Under the pieces are notes generated by a model. That model searched no databases. It worked only from the letters and a program-made list of their open reading frames with translations, and had not been told where the DNA came from. A stretch of DNA of 64,000 bases from positions 1-64,000 of the forward strand of contig NZ_VPFL01000008.1 in assembly GCF_008014345.1 (NCBI RefSeq), read 5' to 3'. The DNA comes from Pelomicrobium methylotrophicum (GTDB taxonomy: Bacteria > Pseudomonadota > Gammaproteobacteria > Burkholderiales > UBA6910). Of the stretch, positions 28,951 through 39,526 are shown in pieces; the stretch's first letter is position 1, and each line of letters begins with the position of its first letter. The position numbers and the translations under genes were made by a program.

Positions 28951-29730
28951 ATGAGCCAGGAAACACCCTCCGGCAAGGTCTATTTTGTGGGCGCGGGGCC
29001 GGGCGCTCCCGACCTGATCACGGTGCGCGGGGCACGACTTCTGGCCCAGGCGCACATCGTGTTCCACGACGCACTGGTACACCCCGACACGCTGGCTCTC
29101 GCCACAGGGGCGAAGAAAGTGAGCGTCGGCAAGCGCCACGGCAGCCCCTCGGTGGACCAGCGCTTCATCAACCGCAGCCTCGTGGAAGCGGCGCGGCGCC
29201 ACCCCATCGTGGTGCGCCTGAAAGGCGGCGATCCAAGCCTGTTCGGCCGGCTGCAGGAAGAAATGGATGCGCTGCAGGCAGCACGCGTCCCTTATGAGGT
29301 GGTGCCGGGCGTGACCGCCGCCACCGCAGCAGCAGCGGCCCTCGGCCTCTCCCTCACGCGCCGGGGAACGAGCCGCAGCGTCACCTTCGTGACGCCCCGG
29401 GTGGGCCGCGACGAAGCCCCGGCGGACTGGGCCACCCCCGCCGCGGCGGCAGACACCATGGCCATTTACATGGGCGTCGGCGAGGCAGCCCGGGTCGCCG
29501 CAACGCTCATTGCCGGCGGCGTGCCCCCCGCCACGCCGGTGGCCATCGTCGAAAACGCTTCGCTCGAAAGCCAGCGCAGCGTCCTGACCACGCTAGAGGC
29601 TTTGCGCAAAGGCATCCAGCTCAAACCGGAAGGCCCCGCCCTGATCCTGGCGGGCCGTTCGGTGAGGGCTCTCGCCACCGAAGAAGCGCACCGGGCAGAC
29701 CCCACGCCCTTCCGCGTTCTGCTGCCATAA
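28951..29730 (+). CDS. cobA: Uroporphyrinogen-III C-methyltransferase
   Basis: The 259-residue SAM-dependent enzyme methylates uroporphyrinogen III to precorrin-2, for siroheme or cobalamin. Motifs are VYFVGAGPGAPDLITVRGA at the start, VVRLKGGDPSLFGR (about residues 91-104), VVPGVTAATAAAAALGLSLTRRG and MAIYMGVGEAA. It is the single-domain type, without the dehydrogenase/chelatase part of CysG. Its place beside cysB favours a siroheme role in sulfite reduction. The ATG overlaps the stop of an upstream open frame; no strong ribosome binding site is seen. Confidence 0.93.
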   Translation: MSQETPSGKVYFVGAGPGAPDLITVRGARLLAQAHIVFHDALVHPDTLALATGAKKVSVGKRHGSPSVDQRFINRSLVEAARRHPIVVRLKGGDPSLFGRLQEEMDALQAARVPYEVVPGVTAATAAAAALGLSLTRRGTSRSVTFVTPRVGRDEAPADWATPAAAADTMAIYMGVGEAARVAATLIAGGVPPATPVAIVENASLESQRSVLTTLEALRKGIQLKPEGPALILAGRSVRALATEEAHRADPTPFRVLLP

Positions 29731-29823
29731 GGCGGACCCAGTCCCACTCGGTTGTCCTCGCCCCCGGACGCTGGACCGGGTGGCTAAAAACACGCTATCA
29801 TTCAAGCTTTTATTTTTCACCGC

Positions 29824-30759
29824 ATGGTCATCTGCCGCGGCATACCGCGCGCCTCGATCGGACCGCTCGCCCTGACAATCGGGAATTTCGACGGGGTGCA
29901 CCTCGGTCACCAGGCTGTGTTCTCGCGCCTGGTGGCGGTTTCGCGCGCCTTGGGCGCGCCTGCCTGCGTGATGACCTTCGAGCCCCATCCCCGCGAGTTC
30001 TTTGCTCCCGAGCAAGCGCCCACCCGGCTCACCAGCCTGCGGGAGAAGCTGGAATTGCTCGCTCGCTTCGGGATCGAGCGGGTACAGATCATCCGCTTCG
30101 ACGGCCGTTTCGCGCAGGTAAGCGCGGAAGCGTTTGTCACCGACATCCTGCACCGGGCGCTGGGGGTTCGCTGGCTGCTGGTGGGCGATGACTTCCGCTT
30201 CGGCGCCCGGCGGGCGGGTGACTTCCAGCTCCTTGTCCGCATGGGCAAGACGCTCGGCTTCGACGTGGAAGCCATGCCCACCGTGACCGTCGGGGAACTG
30301 CGGGTATCGAGCACTGCGGTCCGGGCGGCGCTCGCCCGCGGCGATCTGAACACGGCACGCCAGCTTCTGGGGCGGCCCTACAGCATCAGCGGCCGGGTCG
30401 TGGACGGCCAGAAGCTGGGCAAAAAGCTCGGTTTCCCCACCGCCAACGTGCTGATGAAGCGCAACCGCCCCCCCTTCACCGGCATCTTCGCGGTGGAGGT
30501 GGAAGGCATCGATCGTCGGCCGTTGCGCGGCGTGGCGAGCCTGGGAGTACGCCCCACCATCCACGAGAAGGGGCATCCCACCCTGGAAGTGCATCTGTTC
30601 GACTTCGACCGCCTCATCTACGGCCGCCACCTGCGGGTCAACTTCCTGGCCAAGCTCCGCGACGAGGAAAAATACCCGGACTTGGAGACCCTCGCCCGCC
30701 AGATTGGTCGAGATGTGGAAAATGCGCACAAGTTCTTCGCGAGCCTCGACCAGGCTTGA
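29824..30759 (+). CDS. ribF: Bifunctional riboflavin kinase/FAD synthetase
   Basis: The 311-residue enzyme phosphorylates riboflavin and adenylylates FMN. The N-terminal nucleotidyltransferase half has LTIGNFDGVHLGHQAVF, TFEPHPREFF and the VSSTAVRAAL motif. The C-terminal kinase half has GKKLGFPTANV and the FDFDRLIYGRHLRVNF block. Length is normal. It opens the run ribF-ileS-lspA-fkpB-ispH, a conserved proteobacterial order, with 58 bases to ileS. Confidence 0.96.
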   Translation: MVICRGIPRASIGPLALTIGNFDGVHLGHQAVFSRLVAVSRALGAPACVMTFEPHPREFFAPEQAPTRLTSLREKLELLARFGIERVQIIRFDGRFAQVSAEAFVTDILHRALGVRWLLVGDDFRFGARRAGDFQLLVRMGKTLGFDVEAMPTVTVGELRVSSTAVRAALARGDLNTARQLLGRPYSISGRVVDGQKLGKKLGFPTANVLMKRNRPPFTGIFAVEVEGIDRRPLRGVASLGVRPTIHEKGHPTLEVHLFDFDRLIYGRHLRVNFLAKLRDEEKYPDLETLARQIGRDVENAHKFFASLDQA

Positions 30760-30817
30760 GCCCGCCATGCGCTGAACGCCCGGTGCCGATCGCTTCGACG
30801 AGAAGAGTCCTTTGCCG

Positions 30818-33622
30818 ATGACCGACTACAAGAAAACGCTCAATCTCCCCGAGACGCCTTTCCCCATGCGGGGCGACCTGGCCCGCCGGGAGCCCGAAAT
30901 GCTCAAGCGCTGGCAGGAAAAGCGCCTCTACCAGCGCATCCGGGAAGTCGCCCGCGGCCGGCCAAAATTCATTCTCCACGATGGCCCTCCCTACGCCAAC
31001 GGGGACATCCACATCGGCCACGCGGTCAACAAGATCCTCAAAGACATCATCATCAAGAGCAAGACGCTGGCGGGATTCGATGCTCCTTATGTGCCTGGCT
31101 GGGACTGCCATGGATTGCCCATCGAGCACCAGGTGGAAAAGCTCTACGGCAAGCAGCTTCCGCCCGCCCAGTTTCGGGAGCTGTGCCGCCAGTACGCCGC
31201 CACCCAGGTCAAGCGCCAAAAGGCGGACTTCGTCCGCCTGGGAGTGCTCGGCGACTGGGAACGCCCCTACCTTACCATGGACTACAAGACGGAGGCCGAC
31301 ATCATCCGGGCTTTCGGCAAACTCCATCGCAACGGTTATCTCCAGCGAGGAGAGCGGCCGGTCAACTGGTGCCTGGAGTGCGGCTCGGCGTTGGCGGAAG
31401 CCGAGGTGGAATACGAGGACCGCATCTCTCCCGCCATCGACGTGGCTTTCCCCGTGGCGGACTTGGGCGCACTGGCGAACACCCTCGGCCTGCCGTCGCT
31501 CAGCGAACCCGCCTATGCCGTGATCTGGACCACCACGCCGTGGACCTTGCCGGCGAACCAAGCCGTCGCCGTACACCCGGATTTCACCTACGTGCTGGTC
31601 CAGACTCCCAGAGGGCTACTCATCCTGGCGCAGGATCTGGCCGAGACCTGCATCAAGCGCTACGGGTACGAATCGGTGGAAGTGTTCGCCCGCTTCAAAG
31701 GCAGCCAGATCGATCGAATCGCCCTCAGGCACCCCTTCTACGATCGCCTCGTGCCGCTCATCTGCGGAGAGCATGTGACCCTGGAAGCGGGCACGGGGCT
31801 TGTGCACACGGCGCCGGCCCACGGCCTGGAGGACTTCGTCATCGGCGCCCGCTACGCACTGCCGGTCGACAATCCGGTCGGCGATGACGGCAAGTTTTTC
31901 CCGACCGTACCGCTGGTGGGCGGACTCACGGTATGGGACGCCAACCCGGTGGTCATCAGAGAGCTCGAGCGCACCGGCACGCTGCTGCGCCAGGAAAAAG
32001 TCCGCCACAGCTACCCTCATTGCTGGCGCCACAAGACGCCCATCATCTTCCGCGCCACAACCCAGTGGTTCATCACGATGGACACCGACACCCATACCGG
32101 ACCGGACGGTAAGACGCACCAGCACCGGAAGCTTCGGGAGGTGGCCCTGGAAGCGGTGGCCGCCACCCGCTTTTTCCCGAGCTGGGGCCGCGCGCGGCTT
32201 GAAGGCATGATCCGGAACCGGCCCGATTGGTGCGTGTCGCGACAGCGCAACTGGGGTGTGCCGATCCCCTTTTTCGTGGACCGGGACTCCGGCGAGCTCC
32301 ATCCCCGCACCCTCGAGCTGCTGGAAGAGGTGGCGCGGCGGGTGGAAGAGCGGGGGATCGAAGCCTGGTTCGCGTTGGATGCCGCCGAGCTGCTGGGCAC
32401 CGAGGCCGACCGCTACAAGAAGCTCACCGATACCCTCGACGTTTGGTTCGACTCCGGCACGACCCACGACACGGTGCTCAAACAGCATCCCGAGCTCGCC
32501 CATCCGGCCGACCTTTACCTCGAGGGCTCCGACCAGCACCGGGGGTGGTTCCAGTCGTCGCTGCTCACCGGGGCGGCGATCGATGGGCGTGCCCCTTACC
32601 AAGCGCTTCTCACCCACGGCTTCGTCGTCGATGGCGAGGGTCATAAGATGAGCAAGTCCCGGGGCAATGTCATCGCCCCGCAGCAGGTGGCGGGAACCCT
32701 GGGCGCCGATATCCTGCGCCTGTGGGTGGCGGCCACCGATTATTCCGGTGAGCTGTCCATCTCCGACGAAATCCTGAAGCGGGTGGTGGAAATGTACCGC
32801 CGCATCCGCAACACCTTACGCTTCCTTCTAGCCAACGTCTCCGACTTCGATCCCCAGCGGCACGCTCTGCCGGTGGAACAGTGGCTGGAAATCGACCGCT
32901 ACGCGCTGGCGCTGCTCGGCGCGCTCCAGCGCTCGGTGATCAGCGAGTACGAACGATACGAGTTCCACCTCGTGGTCCAGAAGCTGCACAACTTTTGCTC
33001 GGAGGAGCTGGGAGCGTTCTACCTCGACATTCTCAAGGACCGGCTGTACACGGCGGCCACCGAGGGGCGGCCCCGGCGGGCCGCACAAAACGCCCTCTAC
33101 CACATCGCCCACAGCCTGGTGCGGCTGTTTGCGCCGGTTCTGTCGTTCACCGCCGAAGAGGCGTGGGAGGTGCTCACCGGAACGCGCGATGACAGTGTGT
33201 TTCTGCACACGTGGCACGACATTCCGCAGCCGCCCGACCAGGACGAGCTTATGGCGCGTTGGGCCAAGATCCGGGAAGTGCGCTCGGCCGTGCAGAAGCA
33301 CCTGGAGAAGCTGAGGGTCGAGGGGGAAATCGGCTCTTCGCTGCAGGCCAGCGTGCAGATTCGTGCCAGGGAGGAGGTGTACCGCATTCTAGCCTCGCTC
33401 GGGGACGACCTGCGGCTGGTGCTGCTCACCTCTCACGCTGAGGCGATTAAGGTGGATCGCGCCGAAGAGGAGGGGATTTCGGCCGTGCCCTGCCCACACC
33501 CCAAGTGCGACCGCTGCTGGCATTACCGCGCCGACGTCGGCAGTCATCCTGACCATCCGACCCTTTGCGGGCGCTGCGTCTCCAACCTGTTCGGCGCCGG
33601 AGAGCCCCGCACGTATGCGTGA
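30818..33622 (+). CDS. ileS: Isoleucyl-tRNA synthetase
   Basis: The 934-residue class I synthetase charges tRNA-Ile. The HIGH motif is in [17 protein letters not shown] (near residue 57), the editing domain follows, and the KMSKS motif is in [14 protein letters not shown]. The C-terminal zinc finger reads [17 protein letters not shown] with the distal CGRC pair. I start at the ATG 30818; an in-frame TTG two codons earlier is the only extension. The stop overlaps the lspA start by 8 bases. Confidence 0.97.
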   Translation: MTDYKKTLNLPETPFPMRGDLARREPEMLKRWQEKRLYQRIREVARGRPKFILHDGPPYANGDIHIGHAVNKILKDIIIKSKTLAGFDAPYVPGWDCHGLPIEHQVEKLYGKQLPPAQFRELCRQYAATQVKRQKADFVRLGVLGDWERPYLTMDYKTEADIIRAFGKLHRNGYLQRGERPVNWCLECGSALAEAEVEYEDRISPAIDVAFPVADLGALANTLGLPSLSEPAYAVIWTTTPWTLPANQAVAVHPDFTYVLVQTPRGLLILAQDLAETCIKRYGYESVEVFARFKGSQIDRIALRHPFYDRLVPLICGEHVTLEAGTGLVHTAPAHGLEDFVIGARYALPVDNPVGDDGKFFPTVPLVGGLTVWDANPVVIRELERTGTLLRQEKVRHSYPHCWRHKTPIIFRATTQWFITMDTDTHTGPDGKTHQHRKLREVALEAVAATRFFPSWGRARLEGMIRNRPDWCVSRQRNWGVPIPFFVDRDSGELHPRTLELLEEVARRVEERGIEAWFALDAAELLGTEADRYKKLTDTLDVWFDSGTTHDTVLKQHPELAHPADLYLEGSDQHRGWFQSSLLTGAAIDGRAPYQALLTHGFVVDGEGHKMSKSRGNVIAPQQVAGTLGADILRLWVAATDYSGELSISDEILKRVVEMYRRIRNTLRFLLANVSDFDPQRHALPVEQWLEIDRYALALLGALQRSVISEYERYEFHLVVQKLHNFCSEELGAFYLDILKDRLYTAATEGRPRRAAQNALYHIAHSLVRLFAPVLSFTAEEAWEVLTGTRDDSVFLHTWHDIPQPPDQDELMARWAKIREVRSAVQKHLEKLRVEGEIGSSLQASVQIRAREEVYRILASLGDDLRLVLLTSHAEAIKVDRAEEEGISAVPCPHPKCDRCWHYRADVGSHPDHPTLCGRCVSNLFGAGEPRTYA

Positions 33623-34124
33623 ATCGCGAGCCCTCGGCTCAGGCGCGGCCCGATCTCAGCGGGCAAGGGCGCTACTGGTGGCGGCTGCCATCGCTGTCCT
33701 GGACTTCCTCACCAAGCGCTGGGTGGAAGCCAGCCTCGCGCCTGGCGAGGTCGTTCCGGTGACCCCCTTTTTCAATCTGGTGTTGACCTTCAACCGTGGT
33801 GCGGCCTTCAGTTTCCTCGGGGATGCGTCCGGCTGGCAGCGGACGCTATTGATCGGTATCGCCGTGGCGGCCTCGGGGTTCATCCTGTACCTGTTGCACC
33901 GCTACCGCGACCAGCCTCTGTTCTGCTTTGCCTTGGGACTGATCCTGGGCGGAGCGCTTGGAAACCTCTGGGACCGCGTCGCTCTCGGCCACGTGGTAGA
34001 CTTTCTCGACTTCCACGTGGCCGGCTACCACTGGCCCGCCTTTAACGTCGCCGATTCGGCGATCACCTGCGGAGCGATCGCATTGCTGTGGGACGCCTTC
34101 CGCGCAAGCCGGAGGCAGCGATGA
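33615..34124 (+). CDS. lspA: Lipoprotein signal peptidase
   Basis: The 169-residue inner-membrane aspartic peptidase removes signal peptides from prolipoproteins. Four hydrophobic helices are visible. The conserved blocks are [38 protein letters not shown] and [11 protein letters not shown], the last two supplying the catalytic aspartates. The first ~17 residues are a basic extension. It overlaps ileS upstream, and its stop overlaps the next start as ATGA. Confidence 0.96.
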   Translation: MRESRALGSGAARSQRARALLVAAAIAVLDFLTKRWVEASLAPGEVVPVTPFFNLVLTFNRGAAFSFLGDASGWQRTLLIGIAVAASGFILYLLHRYRDQPLFCFALGLILGGALGNLWDRVALGHVVDFLDFHVAGYHWPAFNVADSAITCGAIALLWDAFRASRRQR

Positions 34125-34567
34125 ACTTGGCAGGCCGGCGAGTCGCCCGCAGCGCCGACCGGGTGAACCTGCACTATCGGCTCTGCGCCGCGGACGGCAC
34201 CGAGATCGTGAGCACCTTCGGCGGAGATCCGGTCACTGTCTCGCTGGGAACAGGCGAGCTGCATGCCAATCTGGAACGCGTGGTGCTCGGGCTCGCTCCG
34301 GGTGAACGCCGGACGGTCCATCTCGTGGCAGCGGACGCCTTCGGCCCGAGCAACCCCGAGCTGGAACAAACGATTCCCCGGGAGGCATTCCCCGCCGACG
34401 TGGCGCCGGAACCGGGACGGCTCATCGAGTTCACGCTCCCGGGCGGCGAAACCTTGTGCGGCATCGTTCGTCGCGTCGAAAGCGACGTGGTCACGATCGA
34501 CTTCAACCACCCTTTAAGCGACTGCGACGTAATTTTCGAGGTGGAGCTTTTGGAGATCCTGGAATAG
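34121..34567 (+). CDS. fkpB: FKBP-type peptidyl-prolyl isomerase, FkpB/SlpA-like
   Basis: The 148-residue cytoplasmic protein is a SlyD-like FKBP prolyl isomerase. Typical segments are VNLHYRLCAADGTEI, ERVVLGLAPGERRTVHLVAADAFGP, the insert-in-flap region, and VVTIDFNHPLSDCDVIFEVELLEI. I use the ATG at 34121, which overlaps the lspA stop and is preceded by GGAGGCAGCG, not the earlier in-frame start at 34088. The ileS-lspA-fkpB-ispH order is as in Escherichia coli. Confidence 0.93.
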   Translation: MNLAGRRVARSADRVNLHYRLCAADGTEIVSTFGGDPVTVSLGTGELHANLERVVLGLAPGERRTVHLVAADAFGPSNPELEQTIPREAFPADVAPEPGRLIEFTLPGGETLCGIVRRVESDVVTIDFNHPLSDCDVIFEVELLEILE

Positions 34568-34648
34568 GCGCACCAGAGCCGGGGTGTTTCACTTCCCCGG
34601 CGTTGCGCTACCATTGGCCCACGTAAGCGTTCCCTTTTCGACTTTTTT

Positions 34649-35584
34649 ATGGACATCCTTCTCGCCAACCCGCGCGGCTTCTGCGCCGGAGTGGATCGGG
34701 CAATCGAAATCGTCGAGCGGGCCCTCGCCCTCTATGGCGCCCCCGTCTATGTGCGCCACGAGGTCGTCCACAACCGCTACGTCGTGGACGATCTGCGCCG
34801 CAAGGGAGCGATTTTCGTGGAAGCGCTCGAGGAAGTCCCGCCGGGCAGTGTGGTCATCTTCAGCGCTCACGGCGTGTCCCAAGCGATCCGGCGCCAGGCG
34901 CTGGAGCGCGATTTGCGCGTGCTGGACGCCACCTGCCCCCTCGTGACGAAGGTCCATGTGGAAGTGGCCCGGATGCGGGCCCAGGGCCGGGAAATCATCA
35001 TGATCGGCCACCAGGGACATCCGGAAGTCGAGGGCACCATGGGCCAGTGCGATGGCGGCGTCTACCTGGTCGAATCGCCGCAGGACGTGGAACGGCTCTC
35101 CGTCGCCGACGAAAACAATCTGGCCTATGTGACGCAAACGACCCTTTCGGTGGACGATACCCTCAGGATCGTCGCGGCGCTGAAGAAGCGGTTTCCCCGC
35201 ATCGTGGGCCCCCGCAAGGACGATATCTGCTACGCCACCCAGAACCGCCAGGACGCGGTCAAGCGCCTGGCCCGGCAATGCCCGGTGGTCATCGTGGTGG
35301 GCTCCCCCAACAGCTCCAACTCCAACCGCCTGCGGGAAGTGGCAGAAAGCTACGGCGCGCGGGCCTATCTCGTCGATGCGGCGGACCAGGTCGATCCGGC
35401 CTGGGTTGCCGGCCAGCCGCGGGTGGGGGTGACGGCCGGCGCCTCGGCCCCCGAGCTGCTGGTGCAACAGGTGGTCACCCGGCTTCGGGCGCTGGGCGCT
35501 GATCACGTGGTCGAGCTGGAAGGCATCGAAGAATCCGTCACGTTTCCCCTGCCCCGGTCGCTGTTCCCGGGCGCGGAAGGCTAG
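34649..35584 (+). CDS. ispH: 4-hydroxy-3-methylbut-2-enyl diphosphate reductase
   Basis: The 311-residue [4Fe-4S] enzyme makes IPP and DMAPP in the last step of the MEP pathway. The three cluster cysteines are in [25 protein letters not shown] and [30 protein letters not shown] and the histidine of the HGVSQ region are also present. Length is normal. Together with dxs and ispA it links this window to both ends of isoprenoid precursor supply. Confidence 0.97.
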   Translation: MDILLANPRGFCAGVDRAIEIVERALALYGAPVYVRHEVVHNRYVVDDLRRKGAIFVEALEEVPPGSVVIFSAHGVSQAIRRQALERDLRVLDATCPLVTKVHVEVARMRAQGREIIMIGHQGHPEVEGTMGQCDGGVYLVESPQDVERLSVADENNLAYVTQTTLSVDDTLRIVAALKKRFPRIVGPRKDDICYATQNRQDAVKRLARQCPVVIVVGSPNSSNSNRLREVAESYGARAYLVDAADQVDPAWVAGQPRVGVTAGASAPELLVQQVVTRLRALGADHVVELEGIEESVTFPLPRSLFPGAEG

Positions 35585-35621
35585 GGACCGCCTCCTTCGT
35601 TGCCGCCTCCGCCCCGCTTGA

Positions 35622-38600
35622 TCAGTTGATCAGTTCCCGCCAGGAAATCCGCCGGCCGCCGCTGCCGGCCCCGCCGGTGTAGACGCCTAGCGTCTTTTTC
35701 TCTCCGGTCGCCCCCGTCGCGATGACCTTGAGCTGACCACTGGGCAGCCTGACGACCACCATGCCGACCGTTAACGCGCTCGATACCTTGATCCCCAACA
35801 CTTGCGAGGGCGCCGTGGGCACGTAGCTGCCGGTGGAGAAGTTGAACTGATATAGCCAGCTGTCACCACCGACGCTGCAAGCGTTGGAATTCGGCACGTT
35901 GGTGGCCACAAGCAGCGTTCCCAGCACGAGCTGCGGGTCCACGTTCACTCGTTCCCCCGGCGATAGGTTGCCGGGATTCAGATCCACGTACCAGCCAGTC
36001 ACGGCGGTCCAATCGACCGGCCGGTTGCTGACGGTGCGGGTCGTCGGGCTCAATTGCGTGATGGTCTGCTGGATGGCACCGCTCGCCCGGAAGTTTCCAT
36101 GGGCGACACCGCTGTCCTTGATGGCGTAGACCGACTGCTGGTACGCGTAGGGCAGGCCCAGGGTGGCCGGATCCACCAGGTCAGTGACGCCCAAGTAGCG
36201 TCCCGTGCCGACGAAGACGACCCGGAACCCGTTCACGAAGCCTAGCTCTGGCCGGCTGGTGACCGACTGGGGCTTGCCACTGCCATCCTTGAGCTCGGCG
36301 AGCTTGAGGACGGCGGGCGGGTCCGTCTGGAGGTCGAAACGCCATACGTTGCCCTGCAGGTCGCCACCGTAGACCCATTTCGCCGTGTTGTCCAGATCGA
36401 AGTTGTCCGCATAGGCGCTGATCTTGGCCAGCCCGCTCGGCGTGATTGTATTGCCAACGCCGGTGTCGACTTTCCGCAGGACGGCACCCGTTTCAGCGTC
36501 CAAGACGAACAGGTAGCCCCGACCCGTTCCCGGGTTCACGTTGTTGTAACCGGAGGTGACGAGAACCACCCACTTGCCATCGGTCGGACGCCGCGTGATC
36601 ACCGGATTCCCGTAGCTGTAGCCGATATCCGGGTCTGACACCGCGCAGAGCGTGCTGTCAGAACAAATCTCCCACAGAGCCTTCGGGTTGGCAGGATCGG
36701 TGATGTCGAGGGCATAGTAGCCGCGGCCGCCTCCATTGAGCCCCCCCACGAGAATCGTTCTCCAGGCACCCCCCATGACCACGTCCATGACTTGGGGCGA
36801 GCCATCCACAAAATACTGATGGGAATTGGCGTAGTTGGCTTCGGCAAGCTTGTACAAATTGGGCAAGATCATGCGCGGCACGTAGGCCCATAGCTCCTCG
36901 CCGGTGTCCGCATTGAAAGCATGCAGCATGCCGTCGTTCGCCGCGACATAGAGGACTGCCTGCCGCGAGGCGTTCGCGGTCTTGAACGCCGCGTAGTCAG
37001 GAGTGGCTGGACTGGTGAAATTGAATCGCGGCGCTTTGACGTATACCGGCATCGCATTGACAGAGTCCCCCAGTACCAGTTCCCGGTCGCGATACAGCGT
37101 GCCCTCATGCTGGGTTTGCCCACGCAGCCAGTTGACCAGGTTTTGCCCTTTATTGGCTTCCGACTGTTGGGCGCTGGTCAGCGACGAGCACTGGGAAAAG
37201 GTTCCACAGACCTTGTTGTTAAAATACGCTTGCTCACCCGAAGTCAGATTGCCCCACTTGAACGGCTTCAGTTTGTTAGCGGCTCCCGCGTCGAAGGTAT
37301 AAATCGTCCGCGTATCGGAAGTTGCGGACACCTTTCCGTTGAGCGGCGACGGTCCACTCGTCGTGGACCAGACGATGGTGTCGACCACGTTCCCGGTGGT
37401 CGGATCGAGCCGTTGGGCCACGACCTCTCCGTCCCACTTCACGGTCCGGAAGGTGGAGCTATAGATGTAGTTATCTGTCTGTGTGACGTTGGGGCTGCTG
37501 GTCGCAGAAGCAGTCGCCGCGCCCGCCCGTGCGCTCACCGCCGAAAGGGATCCCGCAATTCCCTTACTCAGCGAATTGGGATCTTTGGCATTGAAATAGA
37601 TGCCTCGGCCGTTCACGGCGGCGTGCCAGAGGTCATCCAGCGCTGAAGGCGTATCGCCCCGGACCTGGGGCCAGTTGCAGGTGCCGCTCGTCCACGAGCA
37701 GCCGGTGCTGGCGGTCTTGATCTTGTAGAAATCGCCGCTGGTCGCCGTTTCGTAATCCGGCCGGTAGTCCATCAGCCCGTCCACTCCTAAGCCCAGGGTA
37801 AAAGTGACCATGTGCTGGTGGGGCGCCAAATCCTTGGTCGAGGTTGGAACGTTGTTTTCCATGGCGGGACGCAGATCCGTCTTGTAGTAGTACATAGCCA
37901 CATCCGCCAGCGTGTCCGATGACCCTGTAGAGCTGTCGCTGGCCGTGCCGCTGAGGTTGCCATCAAAGGTGCCGGAAGCCCGGCTGACGTACTTCGGCTC
38001 GACGGTATCCTCGACATTATCCTGGTTGCCTATCGGAGAGCCGTCGATTCTCTGTCCCGCGCCCTTGTTCCAATAACCATCCGTGGTCAGGATCGTGAAA
38101 TTCTGCTGGCAGGAGTACTGGATCGGATCATCGGACATTCCATTGTTGATGCCATCGGTCCTGCCTGCATAGTAGCGTCCCACCCGCGACAGCGCTTCCC
38201 GCAGGGGCGTCCAGCTGGTGGGAACGGTTCCGTACAGCTTTGCGTACCAGGCGGCTTTTTGGGTCGCATCGAACCTGTTGATCGCCAGATAGTGGCTCGA
38301 CGACACCGAGCGGCTTCCCGGATCGCTGCCGCAACTGAAGTTGTCGTAAGGACAAATGGTGAGGAAACCGACCCGATAAGTGTCTCCGATGGTGCTAAAC
38401 GCACGGCCGGTGGAGGTTTTCATCATCTGCATGCGTGTGCGATAGTAAGCGTACCAATTGGCGAAATTGGTCATTTCCTCTTCGTACGTGCAGTTGGGTG
38501 CTTGCGCGCAGTCGGTGCGGTTCGGGCGATTGCCATAGGTCGTCGTGGTTGGAACGATGTCGACCCGGGTGAAGAGACCGTACCTGGGATAGCGGTAGGT

Positions 38601-39476
38601 GCTCGAATACTTCTTCTGGCACCTAGGATTGCTGGCGTTCGGGCCGCTGACCGCGGAAGTGCTTTGTGCGTACGTCGCGGAGCTGCAGTAGCGCACCGGC
38701 GCCGGGAACACGTACTCCCCCGTTGGCCCTGTGGCCAGCGTGCAGAACACCAGGTTCGAGTCGCTGCAATACTCTCTCGGGGTAATCGTATAGTAGTGGG
38801 GGGCGCCCAACCGTATTTTTGGGTACCTGAAATCCCCGGAACTGGTGCCGTTCGGGAAACCCACGCCCGGCGTGCTGTAAGCAAAGGGATTGGGCGTATC
38901 GATTCCGTTCCTACGGCAATTCGTCGTGCTGGTGGGGTTGTCAGAATCGTTTTTGCAATAGACCACTTCGGGGAACTGCGTCGTCAGATCGATCGTCGAG
39001 CTCGGGTCCAGGTATGGGTCCGTTTGGACCGCTGTCCACGGAGACCCCTGGTTCGGCATTGGGGTGCCATCCGCCCTCACCCCAGGTTTGTAGGTGATCT
39101 GAGGGTTATAGAACTGGGTATTGAATTCGGCCGCGTAAAACGGCGGGTCACCCGCGACTCTGTAGTCGGAGGTCATACTGCTGTCGAACGTGAATACGCC
39201 TTGTGTGCTCGTGCTCGAGCAATTGCTGCGGGAACAACGAGCCTTCGCCACATTCGAATCATCCACGTTGTCCGGCATGTAATCCCGACCCATGCTTCCG
39301 GAGTTGTCAAGGACGAACATCAGGTTCGGCAGCACCGCTGTGGTCGGCGAGTTTGCAAGCGGCGCGTTGGCCAAGTCCGTGATCTCGGCTCGAGCGCCAT
39401 TGCACAGGACTGCGAGCGCGAGCCCCGACGCGGCAAGCCGGCCAGCTCGTATCAAGAGGGATCCTCGAGTCGTCAT
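35622..39476 (-). CDS. pilY1: Type IV pilus tip/assembly protein PilY1
   Basis: The 1284-residue protein is the pilus-associated adhesin and assembly factor. The ATG at 39476 is preceded by AAGGGAATCAGCC and begins a signal peptide (RAGRLAASGLALAVLCNGARA). The N-terminal half holds a von Willebrand A-like region with the metal site LDNSGSMG near residue 45 and many paired cysteines. The C-terminal part (from about residue 760) is the PilC/PilY1 beta-propeller, with YVAANDGMLHAFNADTGEELWAYVP, DPDIGYSYGNPVITRR and VYGGDLQGNVWRFDL. It is the last gene of the minor pilin operon, 50 bases after pilX. An upstream in-frame extension to 39737 is low-complexity and overlaps pilX, so it is rejected. 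Confidence 0.95.
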   Translation of the reverse strand: MTTRGSLLIRAGRLAASGLALAVLCNGARAEITDLANAPLANSPTTAVLPNLMFVLDNSGSMGRDYMPDNVDDSNVAKARCSRSNCSSTSTQGVFTFDSSMTSDYRVAGDPPFYAAEFNTQFYNPQITYKPGVRADGTPMPNQGSPWTAVQTDPYLDPSSTIDLTTQFPEVVYCKNDSDNPTSTTNCRRNGIDTPNPFAYSTPGVGFPNGTSSGDFRYPKIRLGAPHYYTITPREYCSDSNLVFCTLATGPTGEYVFPAPVRYCSSATYAQSTSAVSGPNASNPRCQKKYSSTYRYPRYGLFTRVDIVPTTTTYGNRPNRTDCAQAPNCTYEEEMTNFANWYAYYRTRMQMMKTSTGRAFSTIGDTYRVGFLTICPYDNFSCGSDPGSRSVSSSHYLAINRFDATQKAAWYAKLYGTVPTSWTPLREALSRVGRYYAGRTDGINNGMSDDPIQYSCQQNFTILTTDGYWNKGAGQRIDGSPIGNQDNVEDTVEPKYVSRASGTFDGNLSGTASDSSTGSSDTLADVAMYYYKTDLRPAMENNVPTSTKDLAPHQHMVTFTLGLGVDGLMDYRPDYETATSGDFYKIKTASTGCSWTSGTCNWPQVRGDTPSALDDLWHAAVNGRGIYFNAKDPNSLSKGIAGSLSAVSARAGAATASATSSPNVTQTDNYIYSSTFRTVKWDGEVVAQRLDPTTGNVVDTIVWSTTSGPSPLNGKVSATSDTRTIYTFDAGAANKLKPFKWGNLTSGEQAYFNNKVCGTFSQCSSLTSAQQSEANKGQNLVNWLRGQTQHEGTLYRDRELVLGDSVNAMPVYVKAPRFNFTSPATPDYAAFKTANASRQAVLYVAANDGMLHAFNADTGEELWAYVPRMILPNLYKLAEANYANSHQYFVDGSPQVMDVVMGGAWRTILVGGLNGGGRGYYALDITDPANPKALWEICSDSTLCAVSDPDIGYSYGNPVITRRPTDGKWVVLVTSGYNNVNPGTGRGYLFVLDAETGAVLRKVDTGVGNTITPSGLAKISAYADNFDLDNTAKWVYGGDLQGNVWRFDLQTDPPAVLKLAELKDGSGKPQSVTSRPELGFVNGFRVVFVGTGRYLGVTDLVDPATLGLPYAYQQSVYAIKDSGVAHGNFRASGAIQQTITQLSPTTRTVSNRPVDWTAVTGWYVDLNPGNLSPGERVNVDPQLVLGTLLVATNVPNSNACSVGGDSWLYQFNFSTGSYVPTAPSQVLGIKVSSALTVGMVVVRLPSGQLKVIATGATGEKKTLGVYTGGAGSGGRRISWRELIN

Positions 39477-39526
39477 GGCTGATTCCCTTGAAGGCGTACG
39501 GCCAAGCCTTTCCTCTCGGCTTACGG

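Noticed and set aside
28646-28954. Plus-strand frame ending in an ATGA overlap with cobA
   Set aside because: No family resemblance, low-complexity Ala/Arg/Gly/Pro content and weaker third-position bias than neighbours; the overlap alone is not enough.
36390-36460. Apparent loss of the last acidic residue in the PilY1 calcium-binding loop
   Set aside because: The DNTA...VYGGDL form is, as I recall, a common betaproteobacterial variant, so it is not evidence of unusual function without an alignment.
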